From Lepus europaeus (taxonomy: Eukaryota > Chordata > Mammalia > Lagomorpha > Leporidae), in the NCBI RefSeq assembly GCF_033115175.1, contig NC_084835.1, positions 98,548,448 to 98,612,447 on the forward strand: a stretch of DNA of 64,000 nt. Direction: 5' to 3'. Positions 44,241 through 54,876 of this stretch are shown in pieces. A program made the translations under genes and the position numbers. The notes beneath the pieces are model-generated. The model was not told where the DNA came from and made no database searches. It worked only from the letters and a program-made list of their open reading frames with translations. Numbering within the stretch: position 1 is the first letter of the stretch; each line of letters begins with the position of its first letter.

Positions 44241-44529
44241 CCAGAATTGACTTGAATTATAAAGCATCCAGTTGGTATTCAGTGGGAAGTTGTTTAATGC
44301 GTGGAGAAAAACTGCATGTCTCTGATTGTCAGAGAAGTAAGCTGGGTTGAGGGTGCAGTAGAAGAGAAACAGTGTGAATTCACAGAATGGATGTCTGAAG
44401 TGTGTGAGTAGGGAGAAAACAGTTTGTTCTTTACTTTGCAAAGAGGTAATTTTGTTCATTAGTGTTTCTGTTAGCAGCAGATCCATTAACTCGGAAATTC
44501 TTCATGTTTCCTTAATATTTAAAAAAGTC
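44241..44529. other. ME2: Unique intronic sequence
   Basis: Nothing recognised. Confidence 0.4.
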
Positions 44530-44799
44530 CAAGCGGCAGGCTTTTAGCCTAGCAGGTAAGATGCTTGTATCCCACATCAGAGTGCCTGGGTTTTATGTCC
44601 TGCTCCACTTCCCAATGCCAACTTCTCACTAACACAGACCCTAGAGAACAGCAGTGATGGTGCAAGTGATTGGGTTCTTGCCACCCTTGTGGGAGACAAG
44701 CATTGAGTTCCTTGTTCCTGACTTTGTCTGGCTCAGCCTTGGCTATTGCCTCTTGGTGGGGACAAAAGGTAGCTTTCCTTTAAAAAAAAAAAAAAAAAA
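44530..44799 (+). mobile_element. Old CSINE, CT tract lost
   Basis: GGCAGGCTTTTAGCCTAGCA, CATCAGAGTGCCTGGGTTTT and GACTTTGTCTGGCTCAGCC; goes from GCTTTCC straight to TTTAAA plus 17 A. Confidence 0.8.
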
Positions 44800-44804
44800 G
44801 TAGA

Positions 44805-45060
44805 ACAAGACAGCATTTTTTCTGTTACAAATAATACTAATACATACATCTTCATCTAGGCTCATGTTGTGTACATTTGAGCATTTCTCTAGGATAGCTA
44901 CCTTAGAATTGGAATTGTTGGAATGAGAGTTGATATCTTCATAATTTACAGAAATGGCTAAATTTCCCTCTAAAAACTATCCATTTTTATTGAACATTTT
45001 TGTTTTTATATCTTCACCAGTGCTGGATATTAATTTTATTTTTTGACTGGGTAAAAATTT
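44805..45060 (-). mobile_element. Antisense L1 3' UTR fragment
   Basis: TCTAGGATAGCTACCTTAGA, TGGAATTGTTGGAATGAGAG and TTTATATCTTCACCAGTGCT resemble the reverse L1 3' end found widely in mammals. Confidence 0.5.
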
Positions 45061-45064
45061 GTTT

Positions 45065-45312
45065 TCTTTTTTTTAATTATTTGAGAGGCAGAGACAGACA
45101 GAAAGTGAGAGAGCTCTCATCTGCTGATTCACTCTCTGAATACCTTCAGTAGCCGGGACTAGGCTGAGCCTAAGTTGGGAGCCAGGAACTGTCCAAATCT
45201 CCCTTGTGGGTATCAGGGACCTAATTACTTGAGCTATCACTGCTGCCTCCCAGGGTCTGTATTTGTAGGTAGTTGGAGTGAGGAACCACAGCTGGGACTC
45301 CAACCAGGACGT
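45065..45312 (-). mobile_element. Old CSINE, head truncated
   Basis: TTAATTATTTGAGAGGCAGA to GGGACTCCAACCAGGACG; the last 50 bases of head are missing. Confidence 0.82.
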
Positions 45313-45321
45313 AAGTAACCA

Positions 45322-45563
45322 TCTTTTTTAAAGATTTATTTGAAAGGCAGCGATAGAGCAAGTGGTCTTCCATCTGCTGATTCACGCCCCAAATGGCTAG
45401 AATGGCTGGGCCAGTCTGAAGCCAGGAGCTGGGAGCTTCATCCCAGTCTCCCACGTGAGCAGGGAGCTGGATTGGAAATGGAGCAGCCTGGACTTAGTGG
45501 CACTCCAGTATGGGATCTAGCATCTCAGGCAGTGGCTTAACCTGCTATTCCACAACTCCGGCT
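45322..45563 (-). mobile_element. CSINE with internal deletion
   Basis: AAAGATTTATTTGAAAGGCAG to CCACAACTCCGGCTC. The segment between CTCCCACGTG and AGCAGGGAGCTGG is deleted. Confidence 0.85.
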
Positions 45564-45569
45564 CTTTGT

Positions 45570-46260
45570 GCCAGTTTTCCCCCATGTATTTGTCTTTAAT
45601 TTGTATGGGTTCTTCATTCATTCCAGATAAAAGTCTTTATATATGAAGCAGATGTTTCTTCCATTATGTTATTTATTTAACTAGATTTTTGTTGGCTGAT
45701 TTTACTCAGGTTTTAAATTTTGGTAATATGGTCCATTTTTCTAAAATGGCATCAGGGTTTGCAAACTAATTTGGAAAGGCTTGTGTTACCCCAAGATTAT
45801 AACCTCATTCTCAGATATTCTGGTATTTGTAATGACAGTTTTCTTTTTTAAATATTTATATCCCTGCTGTCTTTGGAATTCAGGTTTTACTCTTTGCCAA
45901 GGAACATTCCTACCTTTTCATTCTCTTGAATTTTGTTACATCTGCTCTTTAAAATGTACTCATGAGCTGAATCTAAAATTTCATAAATATTGGAATTGCC
46001 TTGGAATTATGGATTGTTTTGGGGAAAACTGACATATTTACAACACTGAATATTCCCATGCTGAAATCTATCCGTATATTTAGGACTTCTTTATGTCTGT
46101 TAGTTTCTCCATTAGGTGTATCCCTAGGTATTTTGTAATAATTATTTTATAATTTCTGTTACTATTTTAAATTGGATTTTTATCCTATTATATACCTGAA
46201 TTTATTATATATATAGTATACCCAACCACTTTGAATTGCTGAAATATTTTTATTAGTTCC
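45570..46260 (-). mobile_element. Antisense L1 ORF2 3' end/3' UTR fragment
   Basis: ATATTGGAATTGCCTTGGAA, TGGATTGTTTTGGGGAAAAC, CACTGAATATTCCCATGCTG and TCCCTAGGTATTTTGTAATA are a recognisable reverse L1 ORF2 segment. Heavily mutated. Confidence 0.6.
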
Positions 46261-46629
46261 AGTATTTTTTTCAGTTGTGTCAGATTTTCTCGATAGACAG
46301 TTTTATCATCCATGACTTCAGTTCTCTGCTGAGGCCAAAAATAATTTAGCAGAGTCATGAGGTGAAAATCAGGTATAGTCAATAATTACCCTTTAAATTT
46401 GCTTGAATTCCCCATTAAATAGATTATGTCACTCTACAATAAATATAAATATACAGAATAATAAAATATGTAGGCAAAATATAATTTTATAGCATTTTAA
46501 TAAATCACAATGAGAGCATAAATTAATTTCTAAAAGGATAACCTGAGTACTTTGATTTTATCCTGGTTATTTTTGCTAACATGTTATGACTGTGGTCATA
46601 GAAAAGTAACAGTGAAAAACCGTGAGGAC
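46261..46629. other. ME2: AT-rich unique intronic sequence
   Basis: Nothing recognised. Confidence 0.4.
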
Positions 46630-46970
46630 TAGGGGTGGGTATTTGGCTTCACATCTAAGTCACTGGTTGAGATGACCAGTTGAGACACTTTGTCCCCCTA
46701 TCAGAGGCCTAGATTCAATAGCCACTTCTGGTTCCTGATTCCAGCTTCCTGTTAATCCAGACCCTGGGAGGCTATGATGATGGCTCAAGTAATTGGGTTG
46801 TGCCACCCAAGTGTAAGACCTGTATTGAATTCCAGATGCTGGCTCCAGCCTCTTCCCAACCCTGGCTATTACAGGCATTTTGGGAGTGAACCAGCAGATG
46901 GGAACATTTTCTCTCTCCACCCTTCCCTTCCCACCATTTCTCTTCTCAAACAGATTTAAAAAATAAATAG
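46630..46970 (+). mobile_element. Old CSINE
   Basis: GGGGTGGGTATTTGGCTTCA, GATGGCTCAAGTAATTGGGT, and tail TCAAACAGATTTAAAAAATA. Oldest-type body with CAGACCCTGGGAGGC. Confidence 0.8.
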
Positions 46971-47168
46971 AGTAGAATGAACAGTATAGCGCTTGCATAA
47001 TATATGATAAGACAGTTCAAATGGGTAAAGTATATAATTCCAGTAATTTGTGTTTCTGATCCCCTGAAAACTCTCTGGAAGTTGTTAGAACTTGATGCCT
47101 CCCAAGAGAAAATCAGTAGCCTTGAGTGATGAAATCATCTGTAGTGTTTGGGTCAAAATGTTACTGTG

Positions 47169-47490
47169 GGCCGGCGCCGTGGCTCAACAGGCTAATCCTC
47201 CGCCTAGCGGCGCTGGCACACCGGGTTCTAGTCCCGGTCGGGGCGCCAGATTCTATCCCGGTTGCCCCTCTTCCAGGCCAGCTCTCTGCTGTGGCCAGGG
47301 AGTGCAGTGGAGGATGGCCCAAGTGCTTGGGCCCTGCACCCCATGGGAGACCAGAGCGTGTTGCGCCGGCCACAGCGCGCTGGCCGTGGCGTCCATAGGA
47401 GAGTGAACCAACGGAAAAGGAAGACCTTTCTCTCTGTCTCCCTCTCTCACTGTCCACTCTGCCTGTCAAAAATTTAAAAAAAAAAAAAAG
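47169..47490 (+). mobile_element. CSINE, type B
   Basis: TTACTGTG flanks both sides (47161-47168, 47491-47498). The GGCTCCTGGCTTCGGATCAG block is missing after GGGAGACCAG. Confidence 0.95.
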
Positions 47491-47498
47491 TTACTGTG

Positions 47499-47819
47499 TA
47501 AGTTCATCTGTTGGTTATTATTTTTATTGTCTCATGAGCAGCTCAAATATTTCCTAAAAAGGTCTCAAATTTCCTACATGTAGTTTTAAGGTTTCATTCT
47601 GTTGACAGAATATACTCAGAAATTTTTTGAACCATACATTTATGAAGATGTCTAATTGCTGGCTTTTCCTCGTGGTGTTATCATCTTTCTTTTCTCTCAT
47701 TTTTTATACCTTCTTTGTCAGTGTTTCTTCAAGCCCCACAATTAATTCTTAAATTTCTTTCTTTTTTTAAATAATATGCTTGTGACTTCAATTACTATCT
47801 TTATGTTGATGGCTTCCTT
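47499..47819. other. ME2: Unique intronic sequence
   Basis: Pyrimidine-rich; nothing recognised. Confidence 0.4.
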
Positions 47820-48146
47820 AATTTTTTTTTTAAAGATTTATTTATTTACTTGAAAGTCAGTTACACAGAGAGAGAAGGAGAAGCAGAGAGAGAGTCTTCC
47901 ATCCACTGGTACACTCCCCAACTGGCCTCAACGGCCGAAGCTATGCTGATCTGAAGCCAGGAGCTCCTTCCTGGGTTTCCCACATGGGTGTAGGGGCCCA
48001 AGAACTTAGGTCATCTTCTATTGCTTTGCCAGGCCACAGCAGAGAGCTGGATCAGAAGTGGAGCAGCCGGGACTTGAACCAGCGTCCATATGGGATGCGG
48101 GCACTGCAGATGGTGGCTTTACCCGCTACACCACAGTGTCGGCCCC
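47820..48146 (-). mobile_element. CSINE, type A
   Basis: TTTATTTATTTACTTGAAAG to CACAGTGTCGGCCCC. Good match throughout. Confidence 0.93.
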
Positions 48147-48209
48147 TAAATTTATTTCTTGAAGCTATGAACAAAGCCGTCTCTACTGTCTTGGCCTGGC
48201 TACTGGTAC

Positions 48210-48346
48210 TGAAGGACCCCAAATCTGGGAATCCAACGCGCTCGGGTGGTCGCCCAAAGACCCAAAACTCTATCCCAGTAGATACAAAAGCAAGAGGATA
48301 TTTATTTATCGTTTGCGCAAACGGGCTCCCCAGCACCACAGGCAGT

Positions 48347-48404
<58 letters not shown>

Positions 48405-48742
48405 GGAGCAGGGGTTACAGCAGTTTTTAAAGACAATAGCCACCTGATTAACATATGTATGTGGGGTGTTAGGTGATTAGCTACCTTGAAGGGCAAACTC
48501 TTGTTGCGATTTTAGTGAGGAAGGGGTAAGTTTATACAATGGTCACAGAACCTTATTGCAACTCTTTTCCGGACCCCTGCAAGTTTTATCGCGTGAGACA
48601 GTTACACAGAGCAGTTTCCCAAGGTTATTCTGCAGGTGGGTGGAGACACGGTTATCTTAAGGAATGGCTACTGTCAGCAGCCAAACTTTTTAACCCTTGC
48701 TAAAATATTGTTTTAATATTTACTTTTAGCAGGGGTCTTACA
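48210..48742 (-). mobile_element. Solo LTR with 4-bp target duplication
   Basis: On the minus strand it reads TGTAAGACCCC...GGGGTCCTTCA, 533 bp, flanked by GTAC on both sides (48206-48209, 48743-48746). AATAAA on the minus strand lies at 48301-48306, and a TTTAAAAA TATA-like box near 48423-48430. A GA run at 48348-48402 lies between them. The 4-bp duplication and the GGGGTCC(T)TCA end fit a gammaretrovirus-like origin. Only the LTR remains. Confidence 0.8.
48348..48402. repeat. (GA)n microsatellite in the LTR
   Basis: About 27 uninterrupted units inside the R/U3 part of the LTR. Confidence 0.97.
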
Positions 48743-48746
48743 GTAC

Positions 48747-49043
48747 GATGCTTTTTATGTTTTTGTCAAGATCAGGAAGCCATTCGAATAATTGACACAT
48801 TCTTTTCATGTTTATCCCCTACTTACTTTGACTATTTAAAGCTTAATTGCATCCATGACTACTTAATATGAGTGGAACGTTGTTGGTATGGACTTCCAGC
48901 CCTGCATCACATTTAATAGCAGGATCAGCATCCACAGCTGGATGAGACTGCACCTCCTGCCAATGGTCTTACGCAGTAAAGCTCACTTTAGAGGGTGGTG
49001 GACAGCAATAGTGATTCTGGAAATCGAAAACAACTTCAGCTGT
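48747..49043. other. ME2: Unique intronic sequence
   Basis: Nothing recognised. Confidence 0.4.
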
Positions 49044-49303
49044 AATGTTGCTGTGCCCACCAATAAGTAATCAGCAACAATTTTTTTAAGATTTATTTAT
49101 ATATTTGAAAGAGCTACACAGAGATAGAAGGAAAGGCAGAGAAAGAGAGAGAGAGAGGTCTTCCATCCACTGGAATGTTGCTGTGTCCACCAATAAGTAA
49201 TCAGCAACAATTTTTTTTAAGATTTATTTATATATTTGAAAGAGCTACACAGAGAAGGAAAGGTAGAGAGAAACAGAGAGAGAGATATATCTTCCATCCG
49301 CTA
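49044..49303. repeat. Tandem duplication across a SINE edge
   Basis: Copy 1 (49044-49173) and copy 2 (49174-49303) both start AATGTTGCTGTG(C/T)CCACC, run through AATCAGCAACAA and the first 90 bp of SINE, and end CTTCCATCC(A/G)CT. A few substitutions and one small indel separate them. Confidence 0.92.
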
Positions 49304-49546
49304 GTTCACTCCCCAACTGGCTGCAACAGCTGGGGCTGCGCTGATCCCAAGCCAGGAGCCAGAAGCTTCTTCTGGGTCTCCCACGCGGTGCAGGGGCCCA
49401 AGGACTTGGGCCATCTTCTGCTGCTTTCCCAGGCCATGGCAGAGAGCTGGATCAGAAGTGGAACATCTGGGACTTGAACTGCGCCCATATGGGATGCCGG
49501 CGCTTAAGGCCAGGGCTTTAACCCGCTGTGCCACAGCGCCGGCCCC
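49211..49546 (-). mobile_element. CSINE, type A
   Basis: Complete copy whose left end was duplicated upstream (49081-49173). Target duplication AGCAACAATTT / AGCAACAGTTT. Confidence 0.93.
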
Positions 49547-49724
49547 CAGCAACAGTTTTACAACGTCCCATATTTGAAGTCCTTGCTGACCTCTGGATTG
49601 AAACTGTAGAACTAATCTGAAAATAATGCTGTCCCCAATCAGATTTTGTGTGTGTGTGTGTGTGTGTAAACCGCATGGAGAGATTGTACTGCTTACCTTT
49701 CAGGTCACAGGGTTTTGTAACCTT
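49547..49724. other. ME2: Unique intronic sequence with (TG)n
   Basis: A TG run at 49647-49667; otherwise nothing recognised. Confidence 0.5.
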
Positions 49725-49885
49725 TGTTAGTAGGGGCTGGCAACAATGTTTTTGGAAAGGGCTAGATAGTAAAGTTTCAAGCCTAGGAGGCCCGTATGCA
49801 TCTCTATCACATACTGATTATTTTTTACAATCTCATAAAAATATAAAAACTAAGCTCAAGGATCTTATAAAAACAGACCACACCT
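49725..49885 (+). mobile_element. Possible hAT-type element fragment
   Basis: GGGGCTGGCAACAATGTTTT, GGAAAGGGCTAGATAGTAAA and AGGCCCGTATGCATCTCTAT resemble the end of a mammalian hAT element that reads 'GGCAAACT...AAAGGGCCAGATAGTAAA'. Family not assigned. Confidence 0.45.
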
Positions 49886-50214
49886 TCTGCTTTTTAGAAA
49901 GGAAGTCTAGTTTTGAGTGCCAAACTATACTACTGTTAAAAAATAATAATGTCCATAAAACAATGGTCTTGAGACCCTTTGAACCCTGTAGCTTTTCTAA
50001 TGCAATTGAAAGTGTTGTGGTCATTTTTTATTTTCCCCAGAAAAACTTTGCTGCTTCAACATCTTAAAAGCTTGTTCTAGAAATCAGGAGAAACCAAAAC
50101 AGAGGGAATATTTGGGATCTCTGTACAATCTTGTCAACTTTTATGTAAATCTAAAATTTTTGGACAATAAAAGCTTATTGTTTTAGGAATGATAACTTTT
50201 CTGGGAATGTCTTC
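49886..50214. other. ME2: Unique intronic sequence
   Basis: Nothing recognised. Confidence 0.4.
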
Positions 50215-50234
50215 CTTTTTAAAATTAATTTATT

Positions 50235-50517
50235 GGGCCAGCGCTGTGGCACAGCGGGTTAAAGCCCTGGCCTAAAGCGCTGGCATCCCATATGGGCACC
50301 GATTCTAGTCCTAGCTGCTCCTCTTCTGATCCAGCTCTCTGCTACGGCCTGGGAAAGCAGTAGAAGATGGCCCGAGTCCTTGGACCCTGCACCTGCATGG
50401 GAGACCTGGAGGAAGCTCCTTGCTTCGGATCAGTGCAGCTCCGGCTGTTGCGGCCATCTGGGGAGTGAACCAGCGGATGGAAAACCTCTCTCTGTAACTG
50501 TCTTTCAAATAAAGTAA
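50235..50517 (+). mobile_element. CSINE, type A, short CT tract
   Basis: AAAATTAATTTATT flanks both ends (50221-50234, 50518-50531). Head GGGCCAGCGCTGTGGCACAG near consensus; pyrimidine tract reduced to CTCTCTCTG. Confidence 0.95.
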
Positions 50518-50590
50518 AAAATTAATTTATTTATGAAACACAGTGTGACAAAAAAAAGGGAGCAGGAAAGGTTGAAAGAGATATCTTCCA

Positions 50591-50929
50591 AAAAAAAAAA
50601 AAAAAAAAAAGGCCGGCGCCACAGCTCACTAGGCTAATCCTCCGCCTGCGGCGCCGGTACCCCAGGTTCTAGTCCCAGTTGGGGCACCAGATTCTGTCCC
50701 GGTTGCTCCTTTTCCAGTCCAGCTCTCTGCTGTGGCCCGGGAGAGCAGTGGAGGATGGCCCAAGTGCTTGGGCCCTGCACCCGCATGGGAGACCAGGAGG
50801 AAGCACCTGGCTCCTAACTTTGGATCAGCACAGCGCGCCGGCTGTAGCGGCCATTTGAGAGGTGAACCAATGGAAGACCTTTCTCTCTGTCTCTCTCACT
50901 GTCTAACTCTTCCTGTCAAAAAAAAAAAT
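50591..50929 (+). mobile_element. CSINE, type B, with A-run at its 5' end
   Basis: ATATCTTCCA flanks the insert (50581-50590, 50930-50939). Between the left copy and the SINE head (50611) lies a run of 20 A, which is inside the duplicated target. Tail CTTCCTGTC plus A(11). Confidence 0.93.
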
Positions 50930-51190
50930 ATATCTTCCATCCTCTAGTTCTCCCCACATGGCTTCAGTGGCCTAGGCTGAGCCAGGCTGAAGCCAGGAGC
51001 CAGGAACTCAATACAGGTCTCCCACTTGGGTGGCAGGGGCTCAAGTACTTGAGCCATCACCCCTGCCTCCCAGAATATGCATTAGCAGAAAGTTAGAGCA
51101 GATGTGGAGCTGGGACTTGAACCAGGCACTCCAATGGGGGATGTCAGTGTACCAAACAACAACTTAACCACTGTATCAAACACCCACCCT

Positions 51191-51329
51191 GATCTGAACT
51201 TTGAAGCTAGCCTTTGGTGAATTTGAATTTCTATTTATCAAAGGCTGCTCCTCTTTGATAGAAAGTTTGGAAAGAGAAAAAGAAAAAGCCCTTTCATGTA
51301 ACATCAACACATAGTTCAAAGATGTACCT
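51191..51329. other. ME2: Unique spacer
   Basis: Nothing recognised. Confidence 0.4.
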
Positions 51330-51652
51330 GGGATGGTTCTTGTGGCACAGTGGATTAAGCTGCTGCTTAGGACACCTGTATCTCATGAGTCCTTGCAGCA
51401 CCATGCTTCAGATCCAGCTTCCTGCCAATGCACCTGCTGATGGGAGGCAGTGGATAATGGCCCAAACACTTGAATTCCTACCACCCACAGGGGAGACCCA
51501 GATTGAGCTCCTGACTTCTGGCTTTGGCCTGGCCTAGACCTGCCTGTGTGGGCTTCTGGGGAGTGAAGCAGCAGATGGAAAATCTCTCTTTCACTCTGTC
51601 TCTCCCTCTCTCTTTCTGTTACTCTACCTTTCAGATAAGTAAATGAACTAAA
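51330..51652 (+). mobile_element. Old CSINE
   Basis: GGGATGGTTCTTGTGGCACA, AGGACACCTGTATCTCATGA, tail TCAGATAAGTAAATGAAC. Confidence 0.85.
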
Positions 51653-51789
51653 ATGTCATATCTTTTAGCCCTAAATATAAAAGTATTTTTCAGTCTTAAA
51701 TGAGATTTTATTGTGCAAGTAAGTTGCTACTCCAGCATTTATTAGCATACTTAATGCTACTGTTTAGAGTTGTTTTTAAAAATTATTTT

Positions 51790-52562
51790 TGAAGGACCAT
51801 TGTTGTGGCATAGTGGGTAAAGCTGCCACCTACTGTGTGGGCAAATGGGTGAGATGAGTCCGGGTTCATGTCCTGGTGTCTGAATTTATGAGACTGGACA
51901 CAATGGTAAGAGGGGAAGAAATGAAGTTCTATTTGAGCAAGAAACAGAAGATCCCCACAAAGCTTCTTTCTGAGTAAGAAACAGAGAAGCTGGTGAAAAA
52001 GAGACCAAGCTATGGGGACTTGCAGTCTGGGGGTATTGGTATGTCTCTAAAACATTATCTCCAAGGAGGAAGTGTGGTTATACGTTAGCTATTACAAAGG
52101 CAGATGGAGCCTTTTCTAACTTGTTTTTGTAGAAATCTAAATCTTGTTGTCTGTTACCAAATATTTGTTACAGTGGGCTTCTGTCCTCTTCTGTTTATTG
52201 TGTATGTGCTGGCAAGGAGCTGTAGGATGGAATTAGTCTGGCCTGCTTCTAGTCCTGAGCTCCTTCACTGTGATGCTGGCATTCTATATGGGCACTAGTT
52301 CATGTCCCAGCGGCTCCACTTCTGATCCAACTCTCTACTAATGGCTTAGGAAAGCAGCGGAAGGTGGCCCAACGTTTGGGCTCCTGCTACCTGTGTGGAC
52401 AATCCAGATGAAGTTTCTGCCTCCTGGTTTCATCCTGGCCCAGCCAGCCTCGGCTGTTACAGCCATCTGGGGAGTGAGTCAGTGGATGGAAGGTCTCTCT
52501 CTTCTCTGTCTTTCCCTCTCTCTGTACTCTGACTTTCATAATAAATAAATAAATCTTTAAAA
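51790..52562 (+). mobile_element. CSINE split by an LTR
   Basis: SINE parts 51790-51837 (GGACCATTGTTGTGGCATAG...) and 52268-52562 (...ATAAATAAATAAATC). Removing the LTR and one CTGTG restores a continuous SINE. Confidence 0.92.
51838..52267 (-). mobile_element. Solo LTR with perfect 5-bp target duplication
   Basis: 430 bp, TGGGCAAATGG...CTCCTTCA on the + strand, flanked by CTGTG at 51833-51837 and 52268-52272. Orientation is tentative: the minus strand carries AATAGA near 51935 as a possible polyadenylation signal. No internal viral sequence remains. Confidence 0.75.
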
Positions 52563-53213
52563 AATTACTTTTGAAATTATTCAAAATATAGTTTGTATTT
52601 ATTATATGCCCACTGACACTTTAGGGTGTATATTGAGAACAAGGATATCTTGAGAAAATTTTATAGTATTTTTATGTCATTTTCCATGTGTCTTCCAGTT
52701 TTGCCAGTTGTCTCAATAATGTTCTCCATAGTATTTGTTTTTTCTAGTAAGAATCCAGTCCAGGATTAGGTTTTGCATTTAGTTATCATATCTCTTTAGA
52801 CTTCTCTGAATACAGTAGTTCCTTAGTCTTTGTCTTTCGTGACATTAAGATTTTTGAAGAAAACAGATCAGCTGTTTTGTAGTTTGTGTCTCTTGCTTCT
52901 TGATGGTGCCAGTGATCATATAGATCTCTTACCTTTTCTGGCCAAATTTAGGTGCCAAATTTACATGAAAGATCTGAGTAAATCCCTACAAACAGCAGAT
53001 TGGTGGGTGCGGGGTGCTGGGTGAAGGAGGTATGGGGAGCCACTGGTTACTGGATGTGATGCTTCCTGCAGGGTGCTGAAAGTATTTTAGAACTAGATAG
53101 AGGTGGTGCTTGTACAGTGCTAAGAATTTCTTAGTATCTCAGAATCCTAAAATTCAAAGTGGTTAATTTTAATTTATGTGATTTTGTCTCTATAAAAATT
53201 ACTTTTCGACAAT
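52563..53213. other. ME2: Unique intronic sequence
   Basis: AT-rich; nothing recognised. Confidence 0.4.
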
Positions 53214-53545
53214 CCTTTGGCAGGCCTACTGGTTATGACATCCATATCCTGTATCATAATACCTGGGTGCATATCCAGCTCTGCTTGTGATTTCAGCTGC
53301 CTGCTAATGTGGAGCCTAGAAGGCAGCGATAGTGGCTCAGGTAACTGGGTTCCTGCCGCTCGCCTGGGAGACCTTAACTGAGTCCCTGGCTCTTGATTTT
53401 GGCCCAGCCTAGGCATCTGGAAAGTGAACCAGTGGATGGGAGTGCTCCCCTCATGCTCATGGTCTCTGTGTCCCCCCCCCCCCCGTGCCCTCCCTCTCCC
53501 CCTTCCTCCCTCTGTCTCTTTGCTTCTCAAATAATTTTTAAAATC
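53214..53545 (+). mobile_element. Old CSINE with C-run
   Basis: GGCAGGCCTACTGGTTATGA, TGGCTCAGGTAACTGGGTTC, tail CTCAAATAATTTTTAAAA. A C(13) run at 53472-53484 lies in the pyrimidine tract. Confidence 0.8.
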
Positions 53546-53929
53546 CTTATGTATTTGCCGTCCTCTCTCCATATACAGACCATGGCTATCTCAGCAAATA
53601 GAAATTCCATTTTAAAAAAGGAACTTACTGCATGACAATTGCAATAATATATGATGTTTAAGGAAATAAATGGGCATTTGTAAATTCTGATTTTGGTGGG
53701 AGCATTGATAAACAGAAGAATCTGTTATCACTAAATATTGGAGACTTAATTTGTATTGTAAATTTTGTAAATTTTGAAAATTCTCATATGTTGGTGATAG
53801 AGGTGAAAGGATGAAAGTTACTTGATGTGTCCTGTGGCCAATTTCTATAACTATTTTAATATTAAATATAATGTTAGATATATTTTCAAAGACAAAATAT
53901 TATAGTATATCAAATTTAAATGTTAAGGG
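53546..53929. other. ME2: Unique AT-rich intronic sequence
   Basis: Nothing recognised. Confidence 0.4.
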
Positions 53930-54210
53930 GTTGGGGCTGTGGCACAGTATGTTAATCTTTCACTTGTGGCGCCGGCATCCCATATGGGTGCCAATTCTAG
54001 TCCCAGCTGCTGCTCTTCCGATCCAGCTCTCTAGTATGGTATGGGAAAGCAGTAGAAGATGGCCCAGGCACTTGGGCCCCTGCACCCCAGATAGGAGACC
54101 CAAACGAAGCTCCTGGCTTCTGAGTTCAGATTGATCCAGTTCTGACCCCTGTGGCCATTTGGGAGAGTGAAACAGCAGATGGAAGACCTTTCTTTCTGTC
54201 TCTCCCTCAC
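53930..54210 (+). mobile_element. CSINE, A/B intermediate, tail lost
   Basis: Head GGTTGGGGCTGTGGCACAG with GTTAATC as in type B; ends at CTGTCTCTCCCTCACTG, with no A tail. Confidence 0.88.
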
Positions 54211-54216
54211 TGTATG

Positions 54217-54549
54217 TAACATCTTGAATATGGTGTTTTACAACTCTGTATCTAAATGGGAATCTGGTTAGCGTCTCTTCCTGAGAATATGTATGTTTCA
54301 GGCTTTTCTATGATTTTTACCTATTAAGCTAGTCTCCTGAATTCATTCAGTGAAATTCCCTTTGCTGTTTAGTGGATGTTATTGTGTCTTTTATCCTCTC
54401 AGTTGTTTCTCTCACAAGTAGGAGATTGAGACCTGGCTATACTTACGTGGATTAGAAAGAGGTTGAATGTTTAACACCACTTCTGGTGTATAGTAGGTGA
54501 CACATACAGTAGGGAAGCAGTGATTACTACCCAAGAAATAAAGAGTGGT
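54217..54549. other. ME2: Unique intronic sequence
   Basis: Nothing recognised. Confidence 0.4.
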
Positions 54550-54602
54550 ACCAGAAAGTCTTTTTTTTTTTTTTAAGATTTATTTATTTGCTTGAAAGTC
54601 AG

Positions 54603-54672
54603 AGATATATATCTATATATCTATATATCTATCTACATATATATATACATACATCTACACACATACATACAT
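54603..54672. repeat. Compound microsatellite in a SINE
   Basis: ATATATCTATATATC units then ATACATACATC and CACACATACATAC; derived from the SINE GA/CT tract. Confidence 0.9.
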
Positions 54673-54876
54673 AGAGAGAGAGAAAGAGAGAGATCAATCT
54701 TCTGTCTGCTGGTTCACTCCCTAGATGGCTGCGATGGCCAGGGCTGGGCCAGGCTGAAGCCAGGAGTCAGGAACTTCATCCGAGTCTCTCACATGGGTTC
54801 AGGGGCCCAAGCACTTGGACCATATGCCACTGTTTTTCCCAGGCCATTAGCAAAAAGCTGGATTAAAGTGGAGCAG

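Larger units (their letters stand above)
50215..51190 (-). mobile_element. Old CSINE carrying two younger SINEs
   Basis: Host pieces are 50215-50234, 50518-50590 and 50930-51190 (TCTTCCATCCTCTAGTTC to CACCCACC). Old body with CTGCCTCCCAGAATATGC. Confidence 0.78.

Noticed and set aside
48348-48402. GA runs and other short repeats as CRISPR or satellite arrays
   Set aside because: Simple di- to pentanucleotide repeats without spacers, mostly within SINEs or an LTR in nuclear mammalian DNA.
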